Assembly: GCA_015680905.1 (NCBI GenBank)
Contig: CM027380.1
Span: 17,254,001-17,318,000, forward strand
Source: Coptis chinensis
Taxonomy: Eukaryota > Streptophyta > Magnoliopsida > Ranunculales > Ranunculaceae
Length of the DNA stretch: 64,000 bases
Direction: 5' to 3'
Part shown: piece by piece, positions 21,989 through 35,250 of the stretch
How the letters are laid out: every line of letters starts with the position of its first letter
Position numbering within the stretch: position 1 is the first letter of the stretch
The notes under the pieces: model-generated
Seen by the model: only the letters and a program-made list of their open reading frames with translations
Told to the model about the DNA's origin: nothing
The model's database searches: none
Made by a program: the position numbers and the translations under genes

Positions 21989-23329
21989 GTAAGAAAGATT
22001 CCCTTTTCCTCTCATTAACCATCTCAACCTCTCAATTATTTTTCTTCTGCCTTATTATTAGATCCTTTTTTAACCTTAAAATAATCAGATCCGAAACCAA
22101 CTTAAAACTTATAAATAATAATCTAATGTTCCTCAGATTTCTTAACATAACAACTTAAAAGAAGAAGGATTAAATATATATATGAAGTTGAGGGGTAAAT
22201 AAACACTTATTTAATGAATACCCTAAGAGATTAATTTGAACTGAATGTTTGGTTTTGAATTTTGATTGATGAAACCCTAAGATATTGATGTTTGAAAAAG
22301 TTTTTTTATAATATTGATTTGTTGGTGGGTATGGTGAACAGTTCTTTTTTGCAGGTTTTTATAATCAAGATTGTTATTAATGTGTTTGTTTTAATTACTG
22401 ATATAGTTGTAATTAGGGTTAAAAACATCTAATGATTAAAAAATTAGGGCATTGGATTAATGAAGGGCATGTTTGGAAATATATTTTCTTTGGGAGTTGG
22501 GTAAGTTTTAATATAATTCATAGGATTATTTTAAGTTTGTAGTTGGAATGTTCTCTTAGTACTCTAGTCTCTACGTAGGTTATATTGCATGTTTGGGGTA
22601 CGGATTTTGTAGAAGGTGGTCTGATATCGAGCTTTTACCTGGGGTTTTATTCACTTGGTAATGTTTGCTATTATGGTTATTTGGAGTTTATAAACTATAA
22701 GTGCCATTGACATGGGTATTGTGCCTAGGTAAGGTGTGGAAGATGGTCATTTTTTGTATTCGGTTTCTGTAACACCCATGAGTTCAGTTTATTTAGTGTT
22801 TGTTTGTGCTGTTGAATGTAATATCTTCCAACTGGTTATCCTGCAGAAGATTGTTTGACATTTTGTATTTTTTATGTTGTCTTATGTGCCTATACACTTT
22901 TACTAATCATTCATTTGGAAAGCCATTTTTATTTTCTATCTCCACTTACCTGCACCTGTTTCATATTTGTGATTCTTAGCCTTTGACTCATGTCTGTATT
23001 ACTTGATATTTGCAATTCAAAACTTTGGTAGTTGGACGGGATTAAATTTCTAAACTTTTCAAGCAAGATCTGTTCTCTTACCTCCTTATGTTTTGTTTAT
23101 TTTTAACAGTTTTGCACGTCTCCACGAGCTTCTCTACAATTCAGTTTGAATTTGACCCGGGACAATTTCATAATTCAGTAAGGCAATTTGAGATTTTGGA
23201 GTTCTCTAATTTTTTCCGTCATTTGCATTGGTGGCATGTCATGTTCAGTTTTCTGTAAAATAGAACTGCAGAGAAAGTCACCTGGCGTTACTTGTATATA
23301 GAGATTGTTTGTATGTTTCTACATATGAG

Positions 23330-26300
23330 ATGGGCTGTCGAGGAAGACCGTTATTTGATCTTAATGAACTCCCTACAGAGGGGATGGAGAAAGTGATGTG
23401 GTCCTTAACCTTCAACCTCAGAGGATACGTCCTTCTTTAAATTCTCATACAGCTGACTTGTTTGCACCAGCAGAAGGTTGCCAAAGAATACTTAATAGTA
23501 GCTCTTTCTCGCATGAACCTTCTGTTTCAGGCTTCCAGCCTTTTGTTAGGCCAAAAGATCCACATAGCTCTGATGAGCTTGCTAAACGACATAAGTTACA
23601 TCATGTTATTTCAAATGTTGCTTCATCTTCTAATATAGTGAATCAGCGTGAAGAAAAGAAAGCAGCACTTGTTCTGGCTCCAGGGTTCACTTTAATGGAT
23701 GCTGAAGCTGTAGAAAAGGAAGAAGGTGAGTGGTCTGACGTGGAGGGATCTGCGGATGCATTTCTAAGGAGTCCAATCATTATTAAGCAAGAGAGACCAA
23801 GAATTGTTGACTGCCCAACTGAGCACAAGCAAGGAATGGCTGAGAGAGCAAGTGTTTCTAGCTCTGGAAAGGCTGCTGAGAAAAGCTCTCGCGATGTGAA
23901 GTGGACCGAGGGTCTCAAGGATGAAGTGGTAGAAAACAGCAAGGGTGAAACTAAAAATCATGGTTCAGAGTTTACCTGTAGCGGTGTCCGTGATTCAGAT
24001 GACAGTGTGAAGGGTGATACCTCAATTGTTGGACAGGAAGAAGCTTCATTAGCATTTAAGCAAAGAGATGTTAAAGGAGCCGAGGTGCAGGGAATTAAGC
24101 CTGCAAATAATCCTGGAAAGAAGCTGAAGCATGACCCTTACAAAGAGGCGCAGCTAGGGAAGAAACGCAGCAGACAAACTGTGTTTCTTAATTTGGAAGA
24201 GCTTAAGCAAGCTGGCCCTCTTAAATCTTCTACTCCGAGAAGGCAGGCAGTCTCTTCAACTTTAACAGCTCGTGCACTGTGAAAGAAGTTCGCTCTGTTC
24301 CTGCTGCTGAGCGCAGCGGAGAAAGGCAGGGGCACCCCACCACCAACGAAGACATATCAAATAATGAAGGAGGTACAGCCATGGAGTACAGTGATAATAA
24401 ATCTGAATCTAATGGGAACATGAATACGGGACATAATGCTAAAACTAGTAGGGAAAATAGTGTGAATGATATATCATCAGAAGTATATCCACCACCAATC
24501 CCAAGACAGGGATCATGGATGCAGTCCACAGAGTTAAGGCAACTGAAGAATCCACCGCCATTGGCCAGGAAACCTATTATGGGCAATCAAATTTCTGAAA
24601 AATTGAAATTGGGGAACAAAAAGCATCCTCCAGTGAAGAAGCCAAATACAAACATTTCTCAATATCTTGATACATCTGTGGAACGCCTTTTGGGGAGTGA
24701 CCAACGATAAGTTCTGGCAACATCCAGGTTTGGAATGTTTAAGTTTTTGTTGTTATTCTCTTTTCTTTCTGAAACTCTTAACCTCATTTATCTTCCTACC
24801 CGGGTCTAATTGTAGCACTGTTTCGTTTTCTAAACTACAACCATTTACAAGTGTGGTGTAATTCACCAAAATCTGAAAAAAGTTGAAATGGAGCTTTGTG
24901 CTTGTGGATCCAATCAGGTCTGCCTTCAGTACTGATAGCCTCATTTTCTGGTTAAACAGCACCCCTTTTAGCTACCTCCCTCCAGATAATGATCGTCCAC
25001 AAACATGGAAAACGGAAAATATCATCAATATACGTTGCTGTCTGACCGAGTTTTTAATTCTGTCTAGTTTTACTTCTTGGTATTTGGATCATATGTAATG
25101 TGTTAAATGCAACTAAATTCTTATTATTGCAAGAATTTTGCACTTAGGTTTCTGTTGATTTTTCCTTTTGCACATCTCTTTAGTGGGTGACCGTGCTCCA
25201 AAACTCGTTACTCTATTGATGCTAGTGGCACCATAACATTCAACGAATGCCTCTCTTTTCTCCAATTATGGCCCCTCTGGGATGTCACTTGCACATGACA
25301 CTTTCTTGTTTCTTTCCGACTTGGTGTGTCCTATTGAAATTCTTTATACACATAACGAGCAAGATATACATTAAACTAGTGTTAACTTATTAAAGTGAGT
25401 AAATTTGTTATATCAATTTACAAAATTTGGGTGGACTCTCAAACGAAGTACACGTATTGTAGAATTTCTCTCTTTTTTTATTGTGCAAGTAATACCCATT
25501 GATGGATGCAGTTAGTTTGAACACGGGGTTACACAAATTGTAAAATTGTAAAATATTATCATTGTTTGACCTAATCAAATTAGCTTACGTCGAAACTGGG
25601 TAAGTTGTGTGTGAAATGATGTGAAATGATTCGGAAAGTGTGATGATTGTTGAGGGTTTGGTCAATACTGTTTTTAGTACGCCAAATCTGTAGGGTAACT
25701 ATTGCATTCTATGACTCGAATTGAAATTTTCCATGGCAAACAGATGAAGAACTTATTTTGGAAAAATGCTGCTGCATCATCTTAAATTTTCATGTTTATT
25801 CTACTCGGAGGAGATAAATATACTATTGTAGCTCTATTTTAAATTTCATGAAGAGTTGCTAATTTTCAGCTTAACTGTTTTATCAGTAGAAGATTTGTTA
25901 TGGAGAACTTCCAAAGAGTTCCTACATTATTTTCTTGTTGTTTAGTTTGACGAGTGATGATCCCGTAAGGTGCCCTTTTTACGTAATACCACGGGGAGCT
26001 GATGCGGCATGTTTGATATGTGTTTCAGTGGTAGTTAGTCCTTGGAAAAGACTCCTTTAAAAGTTTTTGTTAACGATTGTGGTTGGCTTCCACTCAAATA
26101 CACCAATCTGAACATGCCACACCATACCCCAGACCACATAGAAAATAGGATCATATGTGTAGTTTTCTTCTAGATGTACATACACCAACATGTTTGTTTT
26201 GTCTGCCAGCGGAGACAGATCTACAGTGTGTTCCTGGTCGCTTCGAATCTGTTGAGGAGTATATCAGAGTTTTTGAACCTCTTCTCTTTGAGGAATGTCG

Positions 26301-29300
26301 AGCACAATTGTACAGCACTTGGGAGGAGCTGGCTGATACAGATGCGCATATAGAGGTCCGCATAAAAAGTGTTGAAAGGCGAGAAAGAGGTAATGCTCTT
26401 AATGTTTTATTTGTATGCTTAACCCTTGACTTTACCTGCTGAAGAAAAATATACTCGGTAGTGTGTGAAGCTTTATAAGCTTACCTAACGAAAGATTATC
26501 GTAATACTAGGAAGTTTGGCCTTCAAACTGTATCCTTCTATTTTCTTCTTCTATAGTTTCTATTTATCACCTAGACTTTTTCATCTCTTCAAAAATATCC
26601 CTGTGATGTGGGATCAGTTGATTTGTTTTAAGTCGATATTGTTGTTTACTGTTTTGAGAATTAGTCCCTGGCAGCAGATTTACTGAATGCTTGATTTATT
26701 TCTAAATTTTAATTAGAAGTGATGCTTAAATATTGAACACGTAACATCAGGGATTATGTGTGCTGTCTGTCTAGTGATATCATTCTTTTGAATAATAGTG
26801 TAGCATGTTATGTTACTTTTCTGTTGTCATACTCCATATGCACTAAGGTTATTTTGATGTAAATATATAATTTTTTTAATTTTTTTTTGTTGGCAGAGTT
26901 AGACTAACAGTTTGTGGCGTATTTGGTTTTTATTGAATCTGGTTCCTGTTGTATAACTTTTCACAACATATTGTTACGGACTTTCAAAAACTAAATTAAG
27001 TGTGACTGAGAATTATAGCTCTATCCAGTGTCCTTGTCAAGTTCAAATTCACATATAGTATTTTTGTGTTTGGTTCTCAAATAATATATTTTGTTCTTAC
27101 TCGCTGTTGGTAGTGAGGAATGGTTGCGAGTTTGACACATTTGAATCTAATATTTGTGTTTGTTATTGGTAGACCAATATATTTTTTGCTGTTGATTTAC
27201 TTTTCTCAAGGACTGCACTTTTACCTTATGAAAAGGAAAAAATATCTTTTCTTGTTTATTAAGTATTTCAAGTTGGTTTATGGAATCCAGGCTGGTATGA
27301 TGCTATTGTTTTTCCTCCATCTCCTGTGAATTGGACGTTTAAGGAAGGAGAGGTTGCGGTTCTCTCTTCCCCCAGGCCTGGAGCTGGTTAGAATTTTTTC
27401 TTGCTCAGTGTACTGAATATGTTATTCAAGTTTGCTCTTAATTGATTAATATGAACTGGTTATACTGTCAAACAGCCAGATCTAGGAGAAGCGAAACAGG
27501 TGCAAGTGAAGATGATGTGGAGTCCGAGGTTTCTGGACGTGTGGCTGGTACGGTTAGGCGACACACGCAAATAGATGCACCGCGAAACACACAAACAGAT
27601 GCGCCTGCACGTCGTGGTGCAATCCTTCACTTCTATGTTGGCGATTCTTATGATCCAAACAGGTAACTAGAAAGTTGGGGTCTGTTTTACTGCTATTTCA
27701 TATATGTTGATTTTTCTTTGATCCGAATTTTGATCATGTAATGTTTGATGTTCTTAATTCTTGTTCGTTTATTTGTTTATAGAAGCAAGCTGGGTCATGT
27801 TTCATTTTCTTACTATTTAAACTTCCTAGTTGTCATATTTACTTGAACAATATTTCTTATTTGGATATCTTCAGCAAAGTTGATGATGATCACGTTATAA
27901 AGAAACTTCAGCTGGGGGGAACTTGGTATCTAACAGTTCTCGGAACACTTGCAACGACTCAGAGAGAATATATTGCACTGCACGCATTTCGGTCACTTAA
28001 TTTGCAGGTAAACTGTTTATGCTTTCGAAAGAAGCCATTTTCGTTTTATATTCTTTTGTTTGTATGAGAAGTATGTTTTGACATATGTTATTGACATTGC
28101 AGATGCAAACCGCAATACTTAGACCTAGCAGGGACCAGTTCCCAAAATATGAAGAGCAGCCCCCTGCCATGCCTGAGTGTTTCACCCAGAGCTTTGTCGA
28201 TCACCTACACAGAAGTTTTAATGGGCCTCAGTTGGGTGCAATTCAATGGGCTGCAATGCATACTGCTGCTGGTACAAATAGTGGAACAACAAAGAGGCAA
28301 GATCCATGGCCATTCACTTTAGTCCAAGGGCCTCCTGGAACGGGAAAGACGCACACAGTCTGGGGAATGCTGAATGTGATCCACCTTGTTCAGTATCAGC
28401 ACTACTACACAGGACTTCTCAAGAAGCTTGCACCAGAGAGCTACAAACAGACAAATGATAGTAGCTCTGAGAATGTTAGCACTGGATCAATTGATGAAGT
28501 TCTGCAAAGCATGGATCAGAATCTCTTCCGCACGCTTCCAAAACTCTGCCCAAAACCTAGGATGCTCGTTTGTGCTCCTTCTAATGCAGCTACTGATGAG
28601 TTACTAGCACGTGTTCTTGATAGGGGGTTCATTGATGGTGAGATGAAGGTTTATCGACCTGATGTGGCTCGTGTGGGTGTTGATACCCAAACTCGGGGTG
28701 CACAGGCAGTTTCTGTTGAACGTAGAACTGAACAGCTTTTATCCAAGGGTCGCGAGGAAATCATTACTTGGATGCATCAGCTTAAAACCCGAGAAGCTCA
28801 ATTGGCACAGCAGATAGCGTGCCTTCAGAGAGAACTGAATGTTGCAGCAGTAGCTGGTCGTTCTCAGGGGTCTGTTGGTGTTGACCCTGATGTTCTTGTT
28901 GCTCGAGATCATAACCGTGACACATTGTTGCAGACCCTTGCTGCAGTTGTAGAGGGAAGGGATAAGGTTTTGGTGGAGATGTCTCGTCTTCTCATTGTAG
29001 AAGGCAAATTTCGTTCAAGTAGCAGTTTTAATCTTGAGGAAGCTCGTGCGAATCTGGAAGCAAGTTTCGCCAATGAGGCTGAGATTGTGTTTACCACAGT
29101 TTCAAGTAGCGGTCGCAAATTGTTCACCCGTTTGACTCATGGCTTTGATATGGTTGTTGTTGATGAAGCAGCCCAGGCTAGTGAAGTAGCAATTCTTCCT
29201 CCTCTAGCACTTGGTGCAGCTCGGTGTGTTCTAGTTGGCGATCCTCAGCAGCTTCCTGCAACAGTTATTAGCAAGGCGGCTGGAACTTTGTTATACAGCA

Positions 29301-31802
29301 GAAGCCTCTTTGAAAGGTTCCAGCAAGCGGGTTGCCCTACTATGTTGTTATCTGTGCAGTACAGGATGCATCCGCATATTCGTGATTTCCCTTCAAGATA
29401 CTTCTACCAAGGTCGTCTTACTGACAGTGAAAGTGTTGCTAATTTACCTGATGAGATGTACTATGAGGATACTTTATTGAGACCTTATGTATTCTACGAT
29501 ATTACACATGGGCGGGAGTCCCACAGAGGTGGGTCTGTCTCCTATCAGAATATTCATGAAGCGCACTTTTGCCTCCGCATATACGAGCATCTTCAGAAAA
29601 CTTTAAAATCTGTTGGTGCCAGCAAGGTCTCTGTTGGCATAATAACACCCTACAAGCTACAGCTGAAATGCCTTCGAAGTGAGTTTGCAGAAGTATTAAG
29701 GTCAGAAGAAGGGAAGGATCTATACATCAACACTGTAGATGCATTCCAAGGCCAAGAACGTGATGTGATAATAATGTCATGTGTCCGTGCTTCAAGTCAT
29801 GGGGTGGGCTTTGTCGCTGATATTCGCCGAATGAATGTGGCTCTCACTCGTGCAAGGAGAGCGTTATGGGTATGCTGTTACATTTATTTATTTATTTCCC
29901 TCTTTGCTAAGTATACATTCTTGCTAATGCTTTAAATAAAACATGTTTTTAATAGGTCATGGGAAATGCCAATGCCCTGATGCAGTCCGATGATTGGGCG
30001 GCGCTAATCACTGATGCCAAGTCAAGAAACTGTTATCTGGACATGGATGCTCTACCTAAGGATTTCATAAATGCAAAAGGCGGTGCTTACACTCAGTTGC
30101 CAGTGAAGGCATCCACCAACACAAGGGGGTCAAGAACAGGTGCGTTGTTGTCGTCGTCATGTCAAGTTTGTTTTACATGAAATCATTGCCCCCAAGGGCA
30201 AAAGTATAGAAGCTTTAAACCTTTTTACTGTTGCCAATCTGCAATTATTATTGTTATTACTATTTTTATTTTCTGAAAGTAGTTGCTCTTTTTATTGTAT
30301 ATAAGTTCATATGCAGATGTACTTAAACTCTTCCAAAAAAAGAAGAAATAATTTTTAGGTGCCGTAAAATTTGAAGCGTTGTAGTGTATATGCACCTATT
30401 CACTGCTCATATTCAATTTTCACTCCTGAAACCCTTTTTCAAGTAACTTGTTTATGTGCTTTTACTAAAAGAGTTTTTCTCCTCAATTACATATACTCTA
30501 GTAAAAGCCAGTCGCATGATAGGGTATCTCTTGGTTTCCCTTTGTATATTAGACACCATTTGGGTATGTCTTGGCACATTACTCTCTTGTACTCTGTTTT
30601 TCCAGTCTAGTTTTTGTTGCTTTTTGATATGTGTTGTGTGAACTCGTGCACAAGTCGTTTTTGCTGTCACAACCTTTCCTTGCTGCTGCTGCTGTCATAT
30701 ACATACATTCTATTGGCCGGCCTCATTGAATTCAACCATAATCACCTAGTTCAATTTGATTATACAGTCATCAAAGTTTTTGGGAAGTTAGGAAGTAGAT
30801 ACTTCCTGATGAAATGCAGATTTAAATAGAAGCTATATATAACTTAAAGTTATTAGCTACTAACAAAAATAGAATTACCACAAAAGCCAAAAGATCGAGA
30901 GCAAAAGGTTATACAAAAGATCTGTTCTAGCTCCTTGAAACGAAAGAAAGCAGTTGTTTGCTCCAAATTCAAACAAGTAAGTGAAAGTTGTTTAAGTTCT
31001 TGAATCTGTATTTTATCTGTTTTGATCTTGTACTTTCAGTCACCAGATGGGGTCCAAGAGGATCATACACATGTACAGTTATATACCATTATACCTAGAC
31101 CTTCAATCGTCAAACCAAAAGTAGGGGAATCAATATACATTAGTATTTATTAGGAACCTGATATCCTAAAGTTCAAATATCTTGAAAAGGTTGATATATG
31201 AAGCAAGGGAAATTAGTTTTGAATTTGAAAGTTGCAGACTTTTATGGGAGAGAATTACAAAAGGTTTTTTTAGTTAACTGGGTTATTATTCATATTGCTG
31301 AGTTTCATTTTTTTGAAGTTTTCATATAGTCTCCTTTTTATTGCCAAGGAAAGAATTACATCTTGCCGAGGGTCATCTTTTATGTATTTATCATCCTAAA
31401 TTGACTTACATTTTTTTCACTTTGTATGGGAATTCTGTGTGAGATCCACATTACTCTTTGTAAAATCATATAAGGAATTGCTCCCCAACTCACTCCAATA
31501 AGTATTTTGTATATTATTTTGAATCGTAAGATACTGACAAGTGACGACTATGGGCAGGTGTTCCGCGTCATCGACATCATAATATGCATCCGGATTCCAA
31601 GTCTGGAACTCCATCAGAAGATGATGAAAAATCTAATACTTCATCAACTTCAAGGAATGGAACTTATAGAAGCTTTAGGCCACCAATTGAGAATTCCATG
31701 GACGATACTGTACAATTGGCAGATAAATCTCGAGATGCCTGGCAATATGGCATCCAGAAGAAGCAAAGTTCATCTGGTGTGTTGGGCAAGAGGGATATAT
31801 GA
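23330..31802 (+). CDS. SEN1/UPF1-like superfamily 1 RNA/DNA helicase
   Basis: Eight coding exons with GT-AG introns: 23330-24727, 26210-26389, 27291-27386, 27476-27662, 27875-28007, 28103-29869, 29956-30139, 31558-31802. Phases agree across every later junction; predicted length is about 1,395 residues. The N-terminus MGCRGRPLFDLNE matches the plant family annotated as tRNA-splicing endonuclease positive effector (SEN1)-related. Helicase motifs: GPPGTGKT (28328-28351), VVVDEAAQ (29155-), GDPQQLPAT, QYRMHPHIRDFPS, TVDAFQGQERD, RRMNVALTRARRALWV. The middle exons (CVPGRFESVEEY, FEECRAQL) are the domain upstream of the ATPase. The role is ATP-dependent RNA unwinding or transcription termination in the nucleus, by homology. 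Exon 1 has three apparent frameshifts, so the N-terminal ~465 residues are not one frame as read. Confidence 0.93.
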
Positions 31803-32690
31803 TTGGCATCTGGAGATGTCTGCGAATTCTTTTTGTGATGAGGGTGACCGTACTGGGTTCAAGATGGTCACCGCCTGTCGGAACCAAATGGAATACCGTC
31901 TATTGCTTTCTCTTGCAGAAAAAATCAGTTCAAAAGTAGCAGACAGATGGCAAGAGTTGAGGCAACGTCAATGGCTATGGTGAGGATATGACTGATTAGG
32001 GCCAGAAAGCCATAAATTGTGGGAAGCAGGATTGCTCTGGTTGAGTCTGGTGGTATACTTGTCTCAAAAGGAGCTCTATGCGCAGGGGACGATTGTGCCA
32101 TCTTCTAGGCCCAAGAAACAATGGGGCATTGCCTAAAAGGTAGAAGTATCTCGTGCATTTATCTACTTCTTTTGTGCAATTGATTTCTGTTTGGGGATTA
32201 AATTTGGAACCTGGGCATGCTATGTAGCAGAGGACCAAACACCCAGCTCAAGAGAGTATGCGAATTGCAGTGTGTCTTGCTAGAAGGTCAGGACATGTGT
32301 CACCATATCTTGCACGTGGATTTGATTGAAGCAGAGGGAGGGTCGACTTCCTCAGCTGGTCACCCCATTGACTTTGCAGATAGCTTTGCAACACATTCAG
32401 CCTGCAGGTGCAGATAACACTCAGAATGTTATGATGATGTGTCATTTAATTGTGGAAGATCCATATCCCGAAAGATATGGTGCTTTGATAATACCAGTTT
32501 CATTCATTTAATTCTTTTATTTCTGTTCAATGAGGTGGCACATTGTTGCGTCGGCCGAAAAAAGGTAAAACTTAATTGTAAAGAGGTTGAAAAAGGGATG
32601 GGAACAAGAAAATACATTGTAGAGGAATATATTGGTGTCAACTTTCAAGTGTACAATATTTTCTTTTTGTAGTCATTTTTAAGACCTTTA
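31803..32690 (+). other. 3' UTR and downstream flank of the helicase gene
   Basis: After the TGA at 31800-31802 the sequence keeps moderate base composition to about 32690 with no convincing further ORF. AATAAA-like signals are not sharply placed, so the poly(A) site is undetermined. Confidence 0.4.
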
Positions 32691-32942
32691 TTTTTGGGAC
32701 AAGTTGTTTTAATCTTCACTATTTTCTAAGTTTGAGAAATGTAGTTTGCTTGATCAGGTATGATGTGTTTCGTCAATGCCACTTCAAAATGATCATGATT
32801 GGTACTGAAAAATGCATACAGTAGAACTCTTGGGTTGGCTTTCTTGTGACAAAGGATCTTGCAAGGTGTTATTCTCAACGGACAAGTGTCAGAATGCTGC
32901 TTTTGGAGTGGCATTCATCATATGCTAGAGGTAAGGTAAGCT

Positions 32943-32962
32943 AACCGGATGCTTATCCGGTT
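32943..32962. other. Perfect 8-bp hairpin, AACCGGAT-GCTT-ATCCGGTT
   Basis: A short perfect palindrome with a 4-base loop lies in the intergenic space. It could be the hairpin of a transposon end, but no CTRR|T follows and no partner end is found, so it is not assigned. Confidence 0.5.
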
Positions 32963-33094
32963 CTTTCCTTGCATTGATTGAGCAGCTGACCCACTTTCAC
33001 TATTATGCTTTTATTCCGTAATAAAATGAGTCATAGAATTAGTAAGTGTCCTGCTAGCAAACCTTACACGGATAATGAGACCTTAGGGTAGTTT

Positions 33095-33262
33095 TACTCA
33101 TAGTACAAGATATATTGCGATATATATTGAGAAATTGAAAGTGGATATATAAATATCACGATATAGAATTGGATATATTCTAATAATCCAATACAAATAT
33201 TTTCAATATTTATCGATATATCGAGATATTTCAACGATATAGTGGATATCACAATATATCAC
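33095..33262. repeat. GATATAT-rich simple-sequence block
   Basis: Dense degenerate GATATAT/ATATATC phrases (GCGATATATATTGAG, GTGGATATATAAATATCACG, CGATATATCGAGATAT, CGATATAGTGGATATC). A weaker block of similar wording is at 34050-34145. They flank the ALS fragment on both sides and may be arms of a degraded transposon that carries it. Confidence 0.55.
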
Positions 33263-33265
33263 CAA

Positions 33266-33665
33266 ATTTGATCATCGGGTTAATGATAAAATTGAAGGCT
33301 TTTGTTAGTCGAGCTAAGATTGTTCAAATTGATATTGAACCAGTTGAAATTGGAAAGAACAAGCAGTCTCATGTCTCGATATGTGCTAATGTAAGGTCAG
33401 CTTTAGAAGGAATTAAGGAATTAATAGATTGCTAGAGTAGGGAAGAAACTTGAAGCTTGACATTTTTTGGCAACCCATTAAAGGAATTTGAAATTTATCC
33501 AAATTGATTGAAAATTGCTGAAGGTTTTATATACCACATGTCACAAGAAAATACGAGTTGAAGGGGTAATTCAAAAGATGGATGTCATATCCATTGTGAC
33601 TCATCAATAGCATGTAAAGATGTGATCACTGAGGGTGATGGGACTCGGGAGATCAACATATTAAT
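33266..33665 (+). pseudogene. ALS: Acetolactate synthase (AHAS) pseudogene fragment
   Basis: Readable pieces in plus-strand order match plant acetolactate synthase, the thiamine-dependent first enzyme of branched-chain amino acid synthesis. They are FDHRVNDKIE then, after a 1-base shift, SRAKIVQIDIEPVEIGKNK and HVSICANVRSALEGIKEL (33305-33432); KLDIFWQ (~33450); FEIYP and LKIAEGF (~33487-33520); VTRKYELKGVIQKM (~33545-33585); DVISIVTHQ; and KDVITEGDG (~33615-33640), the enzyme's near-C-terminal signature. The central TPP/Mg-binding part (about 150 residues) is missing, stops and frameshifts are present, and the N-terminal two-thirds is absent. It is clearly dead. Plant ALS is intronless, so a DNA copy captured by a transposon looks the same as a retrocopy. 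Confidence 0.85.
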
Positions 33666-33669
33666 TGTA

Positions 33670-35080
33670 TTTGAGTGACTGAAGCTGTAATTGGTAGTAG
33701 TGTATCATAGGCTTTTGAGAATCATGCCGGGAAAAATGGTGTAGCTGGTAATTTGGTATTTGGTTTGTTGTGTTAGTCTTTTTCCAGTTTCATTAAAAGA
33801 GGTAGTTAACTTATGTTAGTTTGCCACTGTTGTCTTATTGACTGTTACGCTTTTAGCTTCTTACAATCTTACTGATACTTAAATAATTGCAATAATTCAC
33901 AAAACAAAGAACTTCTAATTATGTATTTACATAATTATAATTACATTAACCAGGCAACGTTGGAAATTATTTATTAACTAGCAATTTTTTTGGGTTCAGT
34001 GAGTTTTTCTTTTACATGCGCAAAACTATATTTTAAAAATTATCCTTGATATTTGTGGATATTTGTCGATGTATCCAGAATATTTACAGATGCCCCAATG
34101 TAAAATATCTCCACATAGAGAGATACATATCTATAAATCAGGAGTATATTGAAGCAGCTCAACATGAAGATATGTAGTATGTTGATTCGTGTTGTTTCAG
34201 TTCAACCTGAAGGCCTTACGGGAAAACAATTACAGCTTTCGAGTTTAAGCGTTTTCGATGCTGTTGGTTGATAGGCATCTTGCCAAACTGAAACTCAATG
34301 ACTCGCAATTGTCAATCAATCTTCTGATTTGTTAATTGAACACAAAAGTAGAACAAGCTCTAATCGTTAAAAAGCCTAACGTTCCACAACTATATTTAGT
34401 CAAATGAGATCCGACAGATGTCCATGGGTATACACATCCACGTCTAGGTACATTAGTAAAAAAATAAAGGCATTTGGAATTGAAATATGCATTTTCTGAA
34501 GTGAAGTGGTACGGATACTTATTATTAACCTGATGATATTGAAAGCAGTATCGGTTGAGCGGTGATTAATTTGTGTTACCTAAACATAGTTGTGAGGTAT
34601 TGCGCGGGACCTTAACTCTTACTTGTCGGAGCTGTAGTCCTACTTCTACTGTTGGCAGATGACATTCCAGGCTGAAACCACAACAGTGACACTGACCTCT
34701 GGAGGTTCAAAAGTTTGAAAATGCTCGTAACAAGAAAATTTATTGCCAATTAAAAAAATAAAATAAAGTAGTGGACAGAAAAGAGTATATAATTTCCAAC
34801 TACATAATTACTTTTTCATAAACACCCCCTAAATGACATCCTAATAACCACTCATAGTCACCTACCAGTCTATAGACAAGTACTAAAGACAGGAGAAAAA
34901 TGTCAAGAAAAACAGCACCTTTTTTAGGCAGGCATCACACTGTCTCAGATTCAACAAAATAAAAATACACGGGAATACGAATATCCATTCTCTCTTGTTT
35001 TGTCGTCACTACAACGTTTTTTTTTTAAAAAAAACAACAACTCTATGTCCTATTGTCTCTTAATAAACAATACTAGCTCA
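33670..35080. other. Intergenic DNA
   Basis: AT-rich with no recognised gene. It includes GATAT-like sequence at 34050-34145 and the presumed promoter of the SEC14-like gene at the right edge (pyrimidine-rich from about 35080). Confidence 0.5.
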
Positions 35081-35084
35081 CCTT

Positions 35085-35250
35085 CTCTCTCTTCTATTGA
35101 TCTCACTTGTTTTCTCTCAAACCCCATCTCCAAGATCTGTTTTCACGGATACTCTTTTGAAGGTTGACTCTAATTTAAACCATTTCTTGATTTTGGGGCA
35201 CTCGAGATCTTTCAGTAGTGCAACAGAGAGTGTTTCATTTGTATCACAAG
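35085..35250 (+). other. 5' UTR exon of the SEC14-like gene
   Basis: A CT-rich leader ends in TATCACAAG|GTAAGCTG, a good 5' splice site at 35251. The acceptor TCCTGCAG at 36017-36024 precedes the ATG-containing exon. The leader intron is therefore about 770 bp. Confidence 0.6.

Noticed and set aside
24230-24586. 118-codon minus-strand ORF opposite helicase exon 1
   Set aside because: Antisense shadow of a well-supported coding exon with no domain of its own.
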